A stretch of DNA of 64,000 nt, from positions 81,201,987-81,265,986 of the forward strand of contig NC_090942.1 in assembly GCF_040807025.1 (NCBI RefSeq), in the 5' to 3' direction. The notes beneath the pieces are model-generated. The model saw only the letters and a program-made list of their open reading frames with translations. It searched no databases and had not been told where the DNA came from. The DNA comes from Struthio camelus (Eukaryota > Chordata > Aves > Struthioniformes > Struthionidae). A program made the translations under genes and the position numbers. Below are positions 52,401-64,000 of the stretch, piece by piece (the stretch's first letter is position 1; each line of letters begins with the position of its first letter).

Positions 52401-55400
52401 GTAATGGGGTCAGTTATGGCCTGCAGCCATCATGTGCTTGCGTCATCAAAAGATGGTAGGTCTTAGGACTGTCTGGATGCGTTTTTAAAAAAAACGTTGC
52501 GGCAGATTAAATACAGCCTGTTCCATAATATAGACAAAACTGCTGGCTCTCAGCTTTTCTGTGTATTATCCATTTTCTGCAATGTTGTGTTTATTTTTGC
52601 ATGTTTGGATGTGTGGCAGGAAGAGGACCACACAATATTGCAGAGCTAAAAATGCTCTTTTAGGTACTACCTCTGCGCTCTAGAAGTAAAAAATCTATGG
52701 GGAAGTGGACTTGGCAGGACCTTGGCTGCTTTTAGTTGCCTAAGCACAGCTGTGTGCTTTTCGGCAGAATCCCTTGCACACTTTTTCCCTTACCTGGCGC
52801 TTCAAAAGAAAGTTACGGGTAGACACGCTTTCCAGTTTTCTGGCGACCACCCGTGGCTTTTCCAAGGTGTAACGCTCAACAGTCTCATACTCACAAAGAG
52901 GCATACCTAAATAATTGTGGGTTGAAATCTCAAAGCCAACAGGCTGTTCGCTTTTTTTTCCCTTTTGGGTGTTCACATTTCTGACAATCCAAATGGGGAT
53001 GCGTCCTGTGGATTTGTTTCTGGTTTGCTTCTTTTCAAATGAGAATTTTAATTCTGTGAATCTTCTGCATCACTGAAACATTTGTGTTTTGTGGCAGCGT
53101 TCAAAGTCCCAGTCATGGTCAGGCTCCATTGTGCTAATCACGTTACTCATGCCAAGCACAGGGTGAAAGCCCTTGAATCAGAGAAATTAAAAGCTTCACA
53201 AAAGCTTGCACAAAATTGTATGGGTGCATTACTGATGATATATAGTTTATATATGTTTCCTATGAGATGGGAGAAAGCTTTAAGTTTGCGTATAAATCTC
53301 TGCAGGATCAGTGCCTCAGTACAAATAAGGCTCAATAGGAAGGAAGAAATATCAATAAACAAATAACCTTTTAATGCAGTTAAGAGGAACCTGTGGTTCA
53401 GTTTTTTTTTTTTTTAAATGTAAATTCTACTGCCTTAATAGGCGGAGATCGGTGAGAGTGGGTTTTTTTTTGTCTTAGTATCATAGCAAACTACGTTTTA
53501 AAGAAGACAAAATGGTGGAGGAGCAAAAGGGGGGTGTTTTTTATATCTTGATGAAGAACGTCTTTAATTTATAGGCAATAGCTCACTTTGTATTAGGAGT
53601 CTGAGGCACAGCATTTGTCCTGAGAGGATATTTGGGCTTTGTGGTCGGAGAAGCTGCCTGTTAAATGATGCGACAGGAGCCTTCAGGCTGCCTATCACCC
53701 ATGCAGAAGTAAGAGCTCACGTGGTACGGGCTCCAAGGCAGGGGGAAAACTGCTGCTAGAGCCAACATTCCTCGTCACAATAAAAATATGCTCTTTGCTC
53801 ACATAATAGCTGTTCAGTTTGCCTACGGTCATTGTGTTCCCTCATTAAAGAGCAAAGCAGTTGAAAATACACAGTTGGCAAAGCCAAATATTGTCCTCGA
53901 GTGAATCCATATTTTAATGCAAGGTATTTTATCAGTGTGATTTTAGAAAATAAACTGGCTTGAAAAAGATCATGTGATCCACGTTTGAACATAAAGATTT
54001 CTGTGAGAGTAGCAAATATTTTATGTGTTTTTTTTAAAGTTTGATTTCTTTATGATTGAGTCTTAATAATGTGGTTTTCAGGTTAAATAATGATTAGAAG
54101 GGTCCCTGTACTGCCCTTCAAGCTGTAACTTTTGCGGTTTGTCATGGAAAGTTTTACCTTGCTACATAAACATTTGTCTGCAGTCTGTGGCGTGTGTCCT
54201 TTTCTTAAGGACTGTACGGCCTCAAATTTCCAAATTTGAGTATATAAATTTTGACATATCCTAACTGCGATATTTAAAAAAAAATCTATTCTGACTCTTA
54301 AGGCTTTGCTGAAAATGTAGCCTTTCTTCAAGAATGAGAGACGAAGCATGCAATTAAAGCTCAAAGATTTAATCAGTAAGAGCCCTGTAAATCTGATTAT
54401 CTTATCTATTTAGAAGTATTTTAATGCCTCTTCCGGTTGCATGCATGCACAACTATTTTTGTAGGTCATATTAAAGTCCTCCTCCATGGAGAATATATGG
54501 AAACGAGCTTCCCTATCCCAACTGCCACTGAGTAACTGTCTCCAAACTTATGCAAGTAACAACAGTCAGGAGAGAGGCCTTGGTCTCTAGGGTTGTCATC
54601 TCACCTACTTGTTCTGCGAATTTTTCTTGTACTTGGGATGCCTGAAGGTGCTGGCAAAACACTCTCCCATTCCAATTGCAACAAAGAAAGTAAGTGTATG
54701 CCATTATAATAATTAAACTCTGGCCACAGAGGGCACACAGGGAAAATGCCCAGAGACCTGAAAAACACTAGTGCTTTTTAAGCCAGAACTAACACTGTCT
54801 TTAAAAAGGGTAAGTGAAATGACTTAAAGCTGTTCTGTTAACATCAACCATAATCTATGTAAATTCAAGGAGAAATGGAAGAGCTGAAAAAAAGAGTTAT
54901 AGATTAACTTTATAAAGAGGAGTTTCATAAAAATGAGGAGGCTAGTAAGAGTTAAAACTAGAAACAGCTGAAATGGGGTAAGTTGCAGGCAGCACAGGTG
55001 GCTTTGAAGGGTGGGAGAGGGAGAAATAGTGTAGGTGAAAGGAGTACGAAGGAGGCTGTAGGCAAAAAAAAATCATTTAAAAAAAGGCAAAAAGAAATTC
55101 ATATTAGAAAAATAAAAGTCTGTTAACTCTAGCAGGTTAAATATAAAATCCTCAGAAGACTGGCATGCAGCTTCCTGAAGAACAGCTTTCTAATAGCATA
55201 CAAGCCATTTATAAAAGTTTTTTAGATTTGCCAGAAGCTTGCTGAAGAGTCTGTGGGGTTGTCTTCAGAGAGGAATTATAGAAAGGCAAAGTGAATTATT
55301 TGCATTAGCGTTCACTACAAAAGGAAGTAGGTCATTCTTTACAAGGGTGGATAAGAGAAATGTTCACAGAAGAGCTTTTAGAAGTAGTAGTAACATACAC

Positions 55401-57310
55401 AGTAATAAAACTCCAGAAACAGGTACCAGAAGCAGAAACTCCTCTATAAAGTTGCTGAGCTACTGATAATCATGGTTTATAATCTGTTGCTTCATTTAAC
55501 CTTGCTCTCAGGAGAAAAGATGATGACAAGTGCAATACCTTCAGATGCAAGCCCTTTAAAAGGGTGCAACCGATTAGTAGGTCCAGCAAAGAGATAAATG
55601 CTTATAGAAGCAACTGGATAATTAGATAGGGAAATGTTATACATTCTACAAGAATTGACTTTTAAAATGGGAAGTTAGGCCACCAGTTAGAGCTCTTAGA
55701 AGGTGTTTTAGAGGTAATCAGAGAAATTAAATCTTCTGTGAGAGACAAGACTGAACAGTGGGATTCCTGAGCCTGGAAAAGAAGATGGAAGAAATACGAT
55801 AGGAATATGTAAAATGGTGTTTATTGCAGCACGAGAACTAGAGAGTAGCAGGTATAAAACCAGTGAAAGGAATTTTTTGCACACTGTGCGAAATTAAGTA
55901 TTGTTGCTCGTTGCCACAGGATACTGTGGAAATAAAAGTGTACCTTTCAGAAGGGATTAATGAAATTCAAGTGTCATAGCGCCATTGGTAACTATTGAGC
56001 ACAGTATTTTGTCTCTGAAACTTTTAATAATTTTTGGAGAGAGGGAGAATCTGGTAGGGGAAGAAGCGCTTGAAAAAGGCTCTAAATGTCTGCTGTTGTC
56101 AAATGTTGGAAGCAGCAGTCTTGGCAAAGTAGACCTCTGGACCTTTCAAGTCCTCTCTTGTGTTCCACCAGAAGGTTGGTTGGTGGAGGACAGCATCCAC
56201 TTCTGGCCTTAAAATCAGTAGAATGACCACACCATCATGGGCTTTGCTGTCTGTAATATATAATGTAACAACAGTGGACCTGTTGATTTTCTTTTTGTAA
56301 TGTCTACTGTTACTGCTTGAAAAAGAGATTGACAAGTGAAAATACGTAAGTCAAAACCAAATGTTAATGCTCTTCAAGTTGGAAAGTACACCGGTTGTTT
56401 TATCCATTGGATTGTCCATTAAAACAGTTGAATATAACTATGGTTGCATGTATATAGCATGAGTATAGCATGTAAAGCATTTCTTCCAAACTTTTCCCTT
56501 GTAGTCATAAAAATGCTTTCTAAACTAACAGCTTTCTTCTGCTCGGTAGGATATGATTTGTTGGAAGTGTACGTTGACCTGGAACCAGCAAGAAGATGAC
56601 TAAGTAGGAGGAAAATGGTTTTAACATGCCTCTGCTTTGCCAAGGAATATGGAAACAATAACAGATTTGTCAAGTCTGTGGGTCAGCTAGCCTTGTAGTG
56701 ATATATGATAGTTCTCTATGCCCAGCATACTTTTTCTTTTTAATCGCTATTTAGGAGCTGAAATGTGAATCCTTGTCTGTTTGTTCCAGTTGCTGATTAT
56801 CACCTTCATGAGTGTGCTGTTTATTGATCAGATGTACCCAGTGTAAATGTGAGATTCTCATTTCTCTTCCTAATGGCAGGCACGTAAATTGCTCTGTCTT
56901 TTTATTTATTTTACAGTGTAATGTGAAAGCTAAGAATGTGCCTGTCTGGCAGTTGCCAAAGCGTTTTGATCCATGCACTGAAGCTCTGCAGTAGCCCTCC
57001 CATTTCTCTGTTTTTTTTCCTCCAAGCCGTGACATCCCTCATGTTGCCTTCCCTTATCATGCCGGAGTGAGTTGCATCGCTCATGTGCCAAATTCTCCTT
57101 GCCAAGCTTCAAACAGCATTAAAACGGTTCCTGGTGTGCTTCCTTGTTTGGAAGAGAGCCAACAGCTTAGAAAATGAGTATTCAGTTTAATAAGAGATGG
57201 AAGCTTTAGGTTCTGTTTTCTTCCTATACAAGAGCAAAACTGTGCTCTTAAAAAAAAATAAATGTAATAAGCATGCAGATGGAATCACAGGAGGGCCCTT
57301 TCCTTAGTGA

Positions 57311-57375
57311 AGAGGTAGTAGCTCAGTGGTTAGCGTACTCTCAGATGTGCTGGTGACCAGGTTCAAGTTTGGGCA
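57311..57375 (+). repeat. tRNA-derived SINE head or tRNA pseudogene
   Basis: TAGCTCAGTGG at 57319-57329 is a perfect polymerase III A box, and GGTTCAAGTTT at 57360-57370 is a degraded B box. They are 41 bases apart, start to start, a tRNA-like distance. Acceptor-stem pairing and a clean anticodon arm are not evident, so this is not a working tRNA gene. Old amniote tRNA-related SINEs begin just like this. Confidence 0.55.
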
Positions 57376-60100
57376 GATTTGGGAGTTAACACTCAGACCC
57401 CTCTCTCTCTCCTCTCTCCCTCTTCCCTTTTTTGGCACTTGCAACAAAATATTTATGAAGTCAGTCTTTCAACAGATATGATCTCATATCCTCCTACAAA
57501 CTGCATATGGACCAGTCGCTCAGGATGGCTCTATTTACTGAAGAGTTCAAATTGTGGGACAAGACTTTAAGAAGGAAGTAGTGATTTTCAAGAGGAAAGA
57601 TAGCCAATGATAGCCAGCACTGTGAACGTTCAGGTCTCTCTCTTCTCTAAAAATGAGTCTTTCTCAGTCCTGAATTACTAGAGGCTTTTAGATGATCTCC
57701 TCAACGTATAAGAACGGAGGACACCAGCAATACCTATTTTCTTGTTCTCTTTCTGTGGCTCGCTTTTTGGTCTTGATCTCTTCTTGTGAGCCTGAAGTTT
57801 GTCATGGAATATAAAGAAGTATGCTGCTCTCTCTTGAGTGTGAGAACTTGTGGAGTAGGTGCTGTGTTAAACCCTCTCGGGCTTGCTGCCTGTGGCTGGG
57901 CAGAGACAGGCGGCAGGAGATCGGGAGTCCATGATGCGGGGGATCTTTGACGCTCCGGCACGTCTCAGTCCTGACTTCCAGTGCTCCCCTGGCAAAACCT
58001 CTCTGGAGTCTGAGTGTTCACAGTCTCTCTTCCATAAAGTGTCAAGGTGACTTACTGTTGCCATCTGCTCTTCTGGACCAAGACTACGGACTTGCTAAAA
58101 AAATAATATGCAGTGAATTAATAAAATGTTGACGTTTACAGTATGTATTCTATAGCAAGTAATCACTGTGTGCAAACAAAAGACGGGATCAGTTTGGTGA
58201 TGTTGGGAATTTCTAGTGGTCAGGCAGAAGGCTGCGTTGTCTCTTTCATCTCATTTTTCCCTTCCTACAAAAAGCAATTCTAAGCTAAATTGTTCTCTGA
58301 CATTGTCACCTGAGGCCTTTTGAGCCCGAGCTAATTCCTTTGACTTCTCCCTACCGTATTACCAAACCCACCACCATCCTCCACCTTTAAACAGCGTCTG
58401 CTCTTTGGTTCTTCTGCTATTTCAAACATTTGTACCGGATTGTATTTCAACCCCTGACTTTCTGTGAAGAAATTCCAATTACTGTCTCCCTTCCTTCACC
58501 TGAGCCCATGTTTTTCTAGATAGTGAATCACAGACTCTTTATAGTCTAGCTTTGCTTTTAGCTTTATGTAACCTATGCGAGGTTGTAAGTACATAATATA
58601 ATTTTGAGTGACATGTTCCTTTATAGCTCTTTTTACAGTCTTTGGCCTGTTTGGCTTCAAAATTCTTATAGGTGGCCTAAATTAGCCTAAATACATGCTT
58701 AGTCTTAATTAAAAGTCTCTTAAATAGATTCTAATTTACTCCTGCTCTTGGAGTCAGTGAGAGATTAGTAATAAAAGAAAATTAGTGGGTTTGTAGCATG
58801 ATGTATTTGATCAGTGCGGAAACAGGATGACTGCCTCAGGTGTATGGTGAACTCCTCGTTCCTATGTGAACATCCAGCATATTAAAAGTTGACAACATTA
58901 CTTAGGTTTATCCTGACAAGTGGTGTGTGGGGGTTTGGGGTGGGATTTTTTTTTTGCATTTTTCGCAGATCAATTATTAAACTGAGGAAGCGCTGCAACA
59001 TATAAGGTGTATAGATGAAAAGTCTTATCTCCTTCAATGGGATTGTTGCCATTGAAGTTTTGCACTTCAGTTGAAAATAAGCTTGAAAGATTTGCAATTA
59101 ATATTGCTGCACCTAGGATTTTGCTTGAGGTGATTTTTTCTGGAACATAAACATAATTGCACTACTGCCACCATATGGCTTGGAGACCACCTGGTTAATT
59201 GTCTAGTTCCTCCCCAATCCTCTTGGCTCAGGGATGTCATTGGAGTGAGCAACAAGTCAGCAAAACAAAACGAATAATTTTTTTTCTCTCAGTATGAGAA
59301 AAGGAAGGTTTTTGTGCAAGGGAAAGCTGAGAGCATCTTGAGAGAATAAAGTGTTGAGCTGATACAAAGCAAACCTAGTTCACTGTATCAGGTAACGTTA
59401 CTGTCCTAGTTTTGTTTTCATTGCTGTTCACAAGTATTTTTGAAGAGATTTAATCTTCTCCAATTGAGATAATTCTTACTTTAAGTCTTGGTTTCTGTCT
59501 TGTTCTTGAGTCTCTTGGCAAGAATTTGATGTCCCAGTTTGTTTGTAGCTTCCAACAGGCATGTGGGCCAGCCAAAATAGTTTCCATTTCCCAGTGAGAT
59601 GCATTCTTAGAAGAACTTTTCCAATCCAAATACCTTGCATTTATTGCTTTTTTTAATTGCTTAGTGCGATACTTGCTTACATTTGCTATTTTAATGTCTT
59701 TTCCTGTCCGTAAAGTGAGAGCCCCAAAAGGCACATGCATGCAGTCACAGAATTCAGTTCATATAGCCAGATGGATGTTTTGGAAAAAGAAAGTTGTATG
59801 TATGTGCTGTTTATCACAGCTGATGTCTGAGCAAGAAAAAAGTTCTTCTAATGCTGAAGGAAAACAGAATGAAAATAAATAAATGAAAATAGCAAAAACG
59901 GATGGCCTTAGCATTTAGCATCATTTTTTCCAGATACTTTAGGGAAAATTGACAGAGTGACACACATACAGTTTAGCTCAGCAAAGGCTCTCAAGTTGCG
60001 TTACGCAAGCAACAGGGAATGGTCAGAAGAAATTTCTGTGGACAGTTTTGCCATCTGTTCCTCTGGATGTTGCCAGCATCACAATTTCAAGTCTCATACC

Positions 60101-60124
60101 TTTTTTTTTTTTTTTTTTTTTTTT
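60101..60124 (+). repeat. Poly-T tract (T24)
   Basis: The longest homopolymer in the window, about 770 bases upstream of BORCS5 exon 3. No retroposon body recognised. Confidence 0.9.
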
Positions 60125-60890
60125 GGTATATGAGTTTTTTGTAAAGCCTAGAGTCATGTGAGTAGGTAAGGATCTTAATTTAATTTAAAGAAATGATCAT
60201 TCCTAGTCTTTGGGATTATAAAGAAAAATCTTAAAATATGAAAGTGCTCTGAAGTCTCAAAAAATGCAAGGTAGGCAAAACGTGGGCATTTCACCCTAAC
60301 TTTTAATTGAACATATTGTTTCTTATTCAACTTTCTTTTAGGGACCAGAGGATTTTTAATGATTTTTTGAACTCTGGGTTTGACAGTATGATTCTAGTAA
60401 AAATAGTGCGATTCTCATGCCCTTTGGGGAATGCAGAACTTGACTCCTTTCTCTTCTGGGTTATGTAAATGAGGAGAGGGTTAATTTTTAAGAGTTCAGA
60501 GTAGTTTGTGAAGGAGAAGAAACAGAATTTGCATTATGCACCGTATCAGTGAAAACCAAGCTCTTGTTTATTATGGCACTGCCTTTAGGATCTGTATTTA
60601 AGGTCTGTCAAGGAGGGCTAAGCTGTATGGTAAACTGCTGTTTGCACTGCTTCTATGAATCCTAAACAGCCATAAATCTTCAGTACCTGCCCTTCCCTAT
60701 CAGCTTTTATCCTTCATTGGGCTATCACATTACTGAAGTCCATTCAATAATCTTCAATCCTGAATTACTTCCTAATGACCTCTTTGAAAGTTTTTCTTCT
60801 GAATTTGTTCTGCTGTCTCTCTGCTTGCAATTGAATTGTTTAGTTATATAAGCAGTCAGATTTAACATCTTTCCTTCCTGTGCCTTCTAG

Positions 60891-61048
60891 GACTCCTCAG
60901 TGGGCAGACTTCTCCGACCAACACCAAACTGGAGAAGCTGGACTCCCAGCAGGTGCTGCAGCTGTGTCTCCGGTACCAAGACCATCTTCACCAGTGTGCG
61001 GAAGCGGTTGCCTTTGACCAGAACGCGTTAGTGAAGCGCATCAAGGAG
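60891..61048 (+). CDS. BORCS5: BORCS5 coding exon 3: conserved central helical region
   Basis: This 158-base exon completes Gly68 and encodes residues 69-120. The acceptor is TGCCTTCTAG after a long pyrimidine tract, and the donor is AAGGAG|GTAGTG. The translation [20 protein letters not shown], then [20 protein letters not shown], then [12 protein letters not shown] is almost identical to human BORCS5; Thr79 replaces Ala. The region is predicted to be largely helical and leads into the coiled-coil part carried by the last exon, which assembles with other BORC subunits. The exon ends on a codon boundary (360 coding bases so far). The next exon should therefore begin in phase 0, with Met in human. 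Confidence 0.96.
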
Positions 61049-61336
61049 GTAGTGCCCATGGAGAGTGTGGCTTCTGGCGGGAAAGGGCTCAAGGGCCCCA
61101 GCATGTCTGTCTTGAATTGTGAATGCCAGTGTTTGCTGTAGATGGCCTTGGGTCACCAGCAGGTCTCTATTTTAAAGAAAACCCTATAGAGAAACTGTGT
61201 ATGTGCATTTCAAGGAGAGAGGTTTTCCTGGCTTTCATAGTGGTTATTTATTGGTATATTTATTGGTTATACTCTCTGCTTCCTGACTCTAAACACTGCA
61301 TGTTCCTCTGGTACAGCAGTAGTCTGTATATATCTG

Positions 61337-61367
<31 letters not shown>

Positions 61368-64000
61368 GTATCTACCTGTCTAGATCTACTAGTACTTACC
61401 TACAAGTACTATGAGTAACTATCAAAGAAGTAAAAGATGACTGGAGACCCAGTTATTTAGACCCATATGCTTAACATTTTGTTCTGCATCATGCCTAAGC
61501 TCTAATTCAAGGAAAGAAATGGTTATCATAACATCGTTTATGATTGGAAAAGGTACTATTTCTTTCTTTCTTCAGTGGATTTGTGGAGCTCTGCTCTTGT
61601 TTTCTAAGCGCATAACATGCTGCCTCTTCTCTGACCCATGCGACTTTTGCTTCCTACCTCTAAAAGGCCTTAGAAGATTCAAACTTAGCCAGTGTCAGGA
61701 CATGGGATATCACATTATAGTCCAGAGGAGAAGCTGAATGTCTGTAGGAACACTTGAAAGCAAACAACAAGCAAATCCTTATTACATATGCCTTATTTCT
61801 GCTCTCTGAGAGAAGCAGAGAAGAGAAGGTGTCATCAGAAACAAGAGCCACAAGTAGGGTTGATAGTGATACTCATGGGGAGGAAATTAATTCCTAGGAT
61901 GGTCTACTTGCAACTTTTTCGTGTGTATAGCATAATTATGTCTGTAATTATGTTGTAAGTGATAGAATGGCTGACAGTTTGTTAAAGTCGAGATAGACTG
62001 GCATGAGAGGCGATGCTATTTGAGGGTGGTTTCTTACATGTTCACAGGTGTGTCAAAGAACTGGTGAACATTGCCTTTGTCAGTAGTCTGAGACCAAATA
62101 CCTTTCAATGTCAAAAGAAAAATTTGTGGACAGGTGGTTAATTTTTACTCATGCTCTATAAAGAATAACCTTGATTCATTGTTGTTATATTGGCTTAGAG
62201 TTAAGAAATCCTGCATGACAAACTGGGTAATAAATTCAATTCATGGGCTGTTTTGAGAAGCTGCTGTCACCATCAAGTGGTAACTCCAAAGTAAAGTGGG
62301 AGCCATTAAAAAAAAGGCCCTTTTTTATTTTGGTGTATCAAGATCCAAGGCCAGCTATTACACAAGATGTCAAGATGTTTGCAGATGTTGGTGATTCAGA
62401 TCATGCAATCTCAGAAATGGGATTAATTGCCAAACTAATGACAGTATACTGTATTAATCCAAGAAGATTGTAATTCTTTTGGCTGTTAAAGTGTGAGAGT
62501 GAATATCAGCATGATTTAAAGTCATGGTGGACTCTACCCATTGGTTTTTTTAAAAAATGCAGCCTTTATTAGCTGGATTTGCTTTCTGTTGGGCCAGTGG
62601 CAGATTGCTATTCAAATTAGTGATGGTGTTATTTTCGTCCAGTTCGTAAAGCTAACAATTTTTTTCATGGGAAATAAATACTACTGTTATATTGGGTTGA
62701 TGTTGTCACTGACTTCTTGATCACAGTCTCCTCTGTAACAAAGTGAAGGAAAAGTGGACGGGTCTGCAACTTGGGCAACTGGCAAGTCCGTTCCTATTTT
62801 TTTGTCACAGCAGTTAAGTAACTTCAGATGCTTTGAATCCCTTTGCCAGATTTGGTGGATTTTTACTGTTCATTTTCCTAATAATTTTTAAATGTTTTTC
62901 TTGCAATGGCTGTTCTGCATGTGTGTTCTGGAGGAGCCGGGTGGGACCCACGTAGCTGTAATCGTTCTTTCCAAATTGTTTCGGCTCTCTTTAGTGCACT
63001 AAATTGAACCGCGGTTGACAGTTGTTGACAACAAAGGGTGCAGCTGAACTGAAGCAGAGTAGGTCTCTAGTTACAAGTGTAGACAAAGAAAATCGCGTTT
63101 GACTGCACCCATTTGTCAGCAATGATTTATTTTCACAGTGTAGACAAAGCTTGGACTGTTGGTAAGGAGTAAAGGATTAAAAAGAATATGAAGTGTATTG
63201 CGAAAAGCATGCTGAATGCGTGAAGTAGAGTGAGTAAATTTTTATCCTCACTTTAGTTATCAGTGTTTCCTTTCTACTTTTTTTAACCTTGGATATATTG
63301 GAGTATTTTTTTTTTCCTTCTGAAATCAGGCTATTACCAAGTGAATAGTGCTTTTAACTTTTCTACAAAATGTTGGTAAGCTTCAGTGCTTGATTCCTGC
63401 TCTTTATCTCAGGGCTGTTCACTTTTCACAGACTTTCACTGACTGTCCTCAGTGTTGTGATAGTCCTACTGTATAGCATGCTACAGTCACGCTGACTACA
63501 GCCAATATTTTTTAGATTTTTCCTTGAAAAAATGTCCCAGGGAAAGTATCTTTTGCTTATTGTCTGTGTGTCCAGAAAAAACAGTTTCCTGGGTTTTGGC
63601 AAAGCTCAGAGTACTGTTGCAAATGTATTGGTTCTTGATAACTCATAACTGGTTAGAGTGGTTTGTAAATCGGCTCACAATCTAAATTAAAATGGTTCTT
63701 AATTGAAAATAGAATAATCTAAGGAAAACAAAAAACCTTGCATGTCAGTGGTTGCTGTAGCTGCTCTAAGGAGACTCATCTGTGTGTTGCCTTACTTTGA
63801 GGAGCACAGCAGTCTGACTTTGCTCTCTATGCCATTTCCAAGTGTAGCCAGAATTGCCTTGCAGTGGCGTAGCCAGAGCCGCATAGTCTCCCAAACTGAG
63901 CTCCTTTGTGCTTTCCACCTTACTTTGACTAGTCTTTGTCACAAAAAATTGTATTTCATCGAGTGTTTCCTTGAAGGGGAAAGAATTGAAGGTGTGGTTG
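61049..64000 (+). other. BORCS5: BORCS5 intron 3 (5' part)
   Basis: This phase-0 intron starts GTAGTG and runs off the window. Apart from the (TATC)n microsatellite it looks unique. I found no exon encoding the expected continuation of BORCS5 (human 'MDLSVETLF...') here. Confidence 0.75.
61337..61366 (+). repeat. (TATC)n microsatellite
   Basis: About 7.5 uninterrupted TATC units, with imperfect copies on both sides. Likely polymorphic between individuals. Confidence 0.92.

Larger units (their letters stand above)
47870..60890 (+). other. BORCS5: BORCS5 intron 2, last part
   Basis: Contains an AT microsatellite (49675-49690), a MIR-like relic (about 52285-52400), a tRNA-derived SINE head (about 57311-57375) and a T24 run (60101-60124). 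It ends in a well-formed pyrimidine tract and CCTTCTAG acceptor. No convincing extra exon was seen. Confidence 0.75.

Noticed and set aside
57311-57375. A functional tRNA gene
   Set aside because: The B box is degraded, and I cannot form proper acceptor and anticodon stems. Better explained as a SINE head or pseudogene.

Overview
This is a vertebrate nuclear window, most likely from a bird or another archosaur. It has large introns, CpG-island promoters, GT-AG splice sites and very few transposons. The one sizeable transposon is a CR1-type LINE fragment (about 37650-38375). I read two protein-coding genes, both by joining exons by hand.

Left part (about 870-7515, minus strand): MANSC1. Three coding exons (7074-6855, 5964-5824, 2067-1106) join with phase 1/1 junctions into an uninterrupted 440-residue frame. 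It encodes a signal peptide, a cysteine-rich MANSC domain, a Ser/Thr-rich mucin-like stalk, one transmembrane helix and a short tail. A CpG island at about 7255-7517 is the likely promoter, and a minus-strand AATAAA at 885-890 the likely 3' end.

Middle (7518-10370): the intergenic space of a head-to-head (divergent) pair. It holds an 18-bp perfect palindrome. It also has a good minus-strand polyadenylation signal that could end a divergent non-coding transcript from the BORCS5 promoter.

Right part (10390-64000, plus strand): BORCS5, formerly LOH12CR1. This is the N-myristoylated subunit of the BORC complex, which links lysosomes to ARL8 and kinesin. Three coding exons (10768-10825, 11439-11582, 60891-61048) give residues 1-120 of an expected ~196. 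The terminal coding exon lies beyond the window. Intron 2 is about 49.3 kb and fills most of the window. It holds the CR1 fragment, an older CR1/L3-like tail, MIR-like and tRNA-derived SINE relics, microsatellites and homopolymers. It also holds several unexplained elements: a 32-nt strict pyrimidine-purine (Z-DNA type) tract, a very tight G-quadruplex motif, an isolated CpG cluster at 47.75 kb, and two hairpins.

The gene order MANSC1 - BORCS5, head to head, matches the human 12p13 block. I found no tRNA or rRNA gene, CRISPR array, endogenous retrovirus or intact transposon. I found no convincing evidence of a new multi-gene system. The most interesting leads are regulatory: the 21-bp-periodic GC-box array at the BORCS5 promoter, the possible divergent lncRNA, and the intronic CpG cluster and G-quadruplex.
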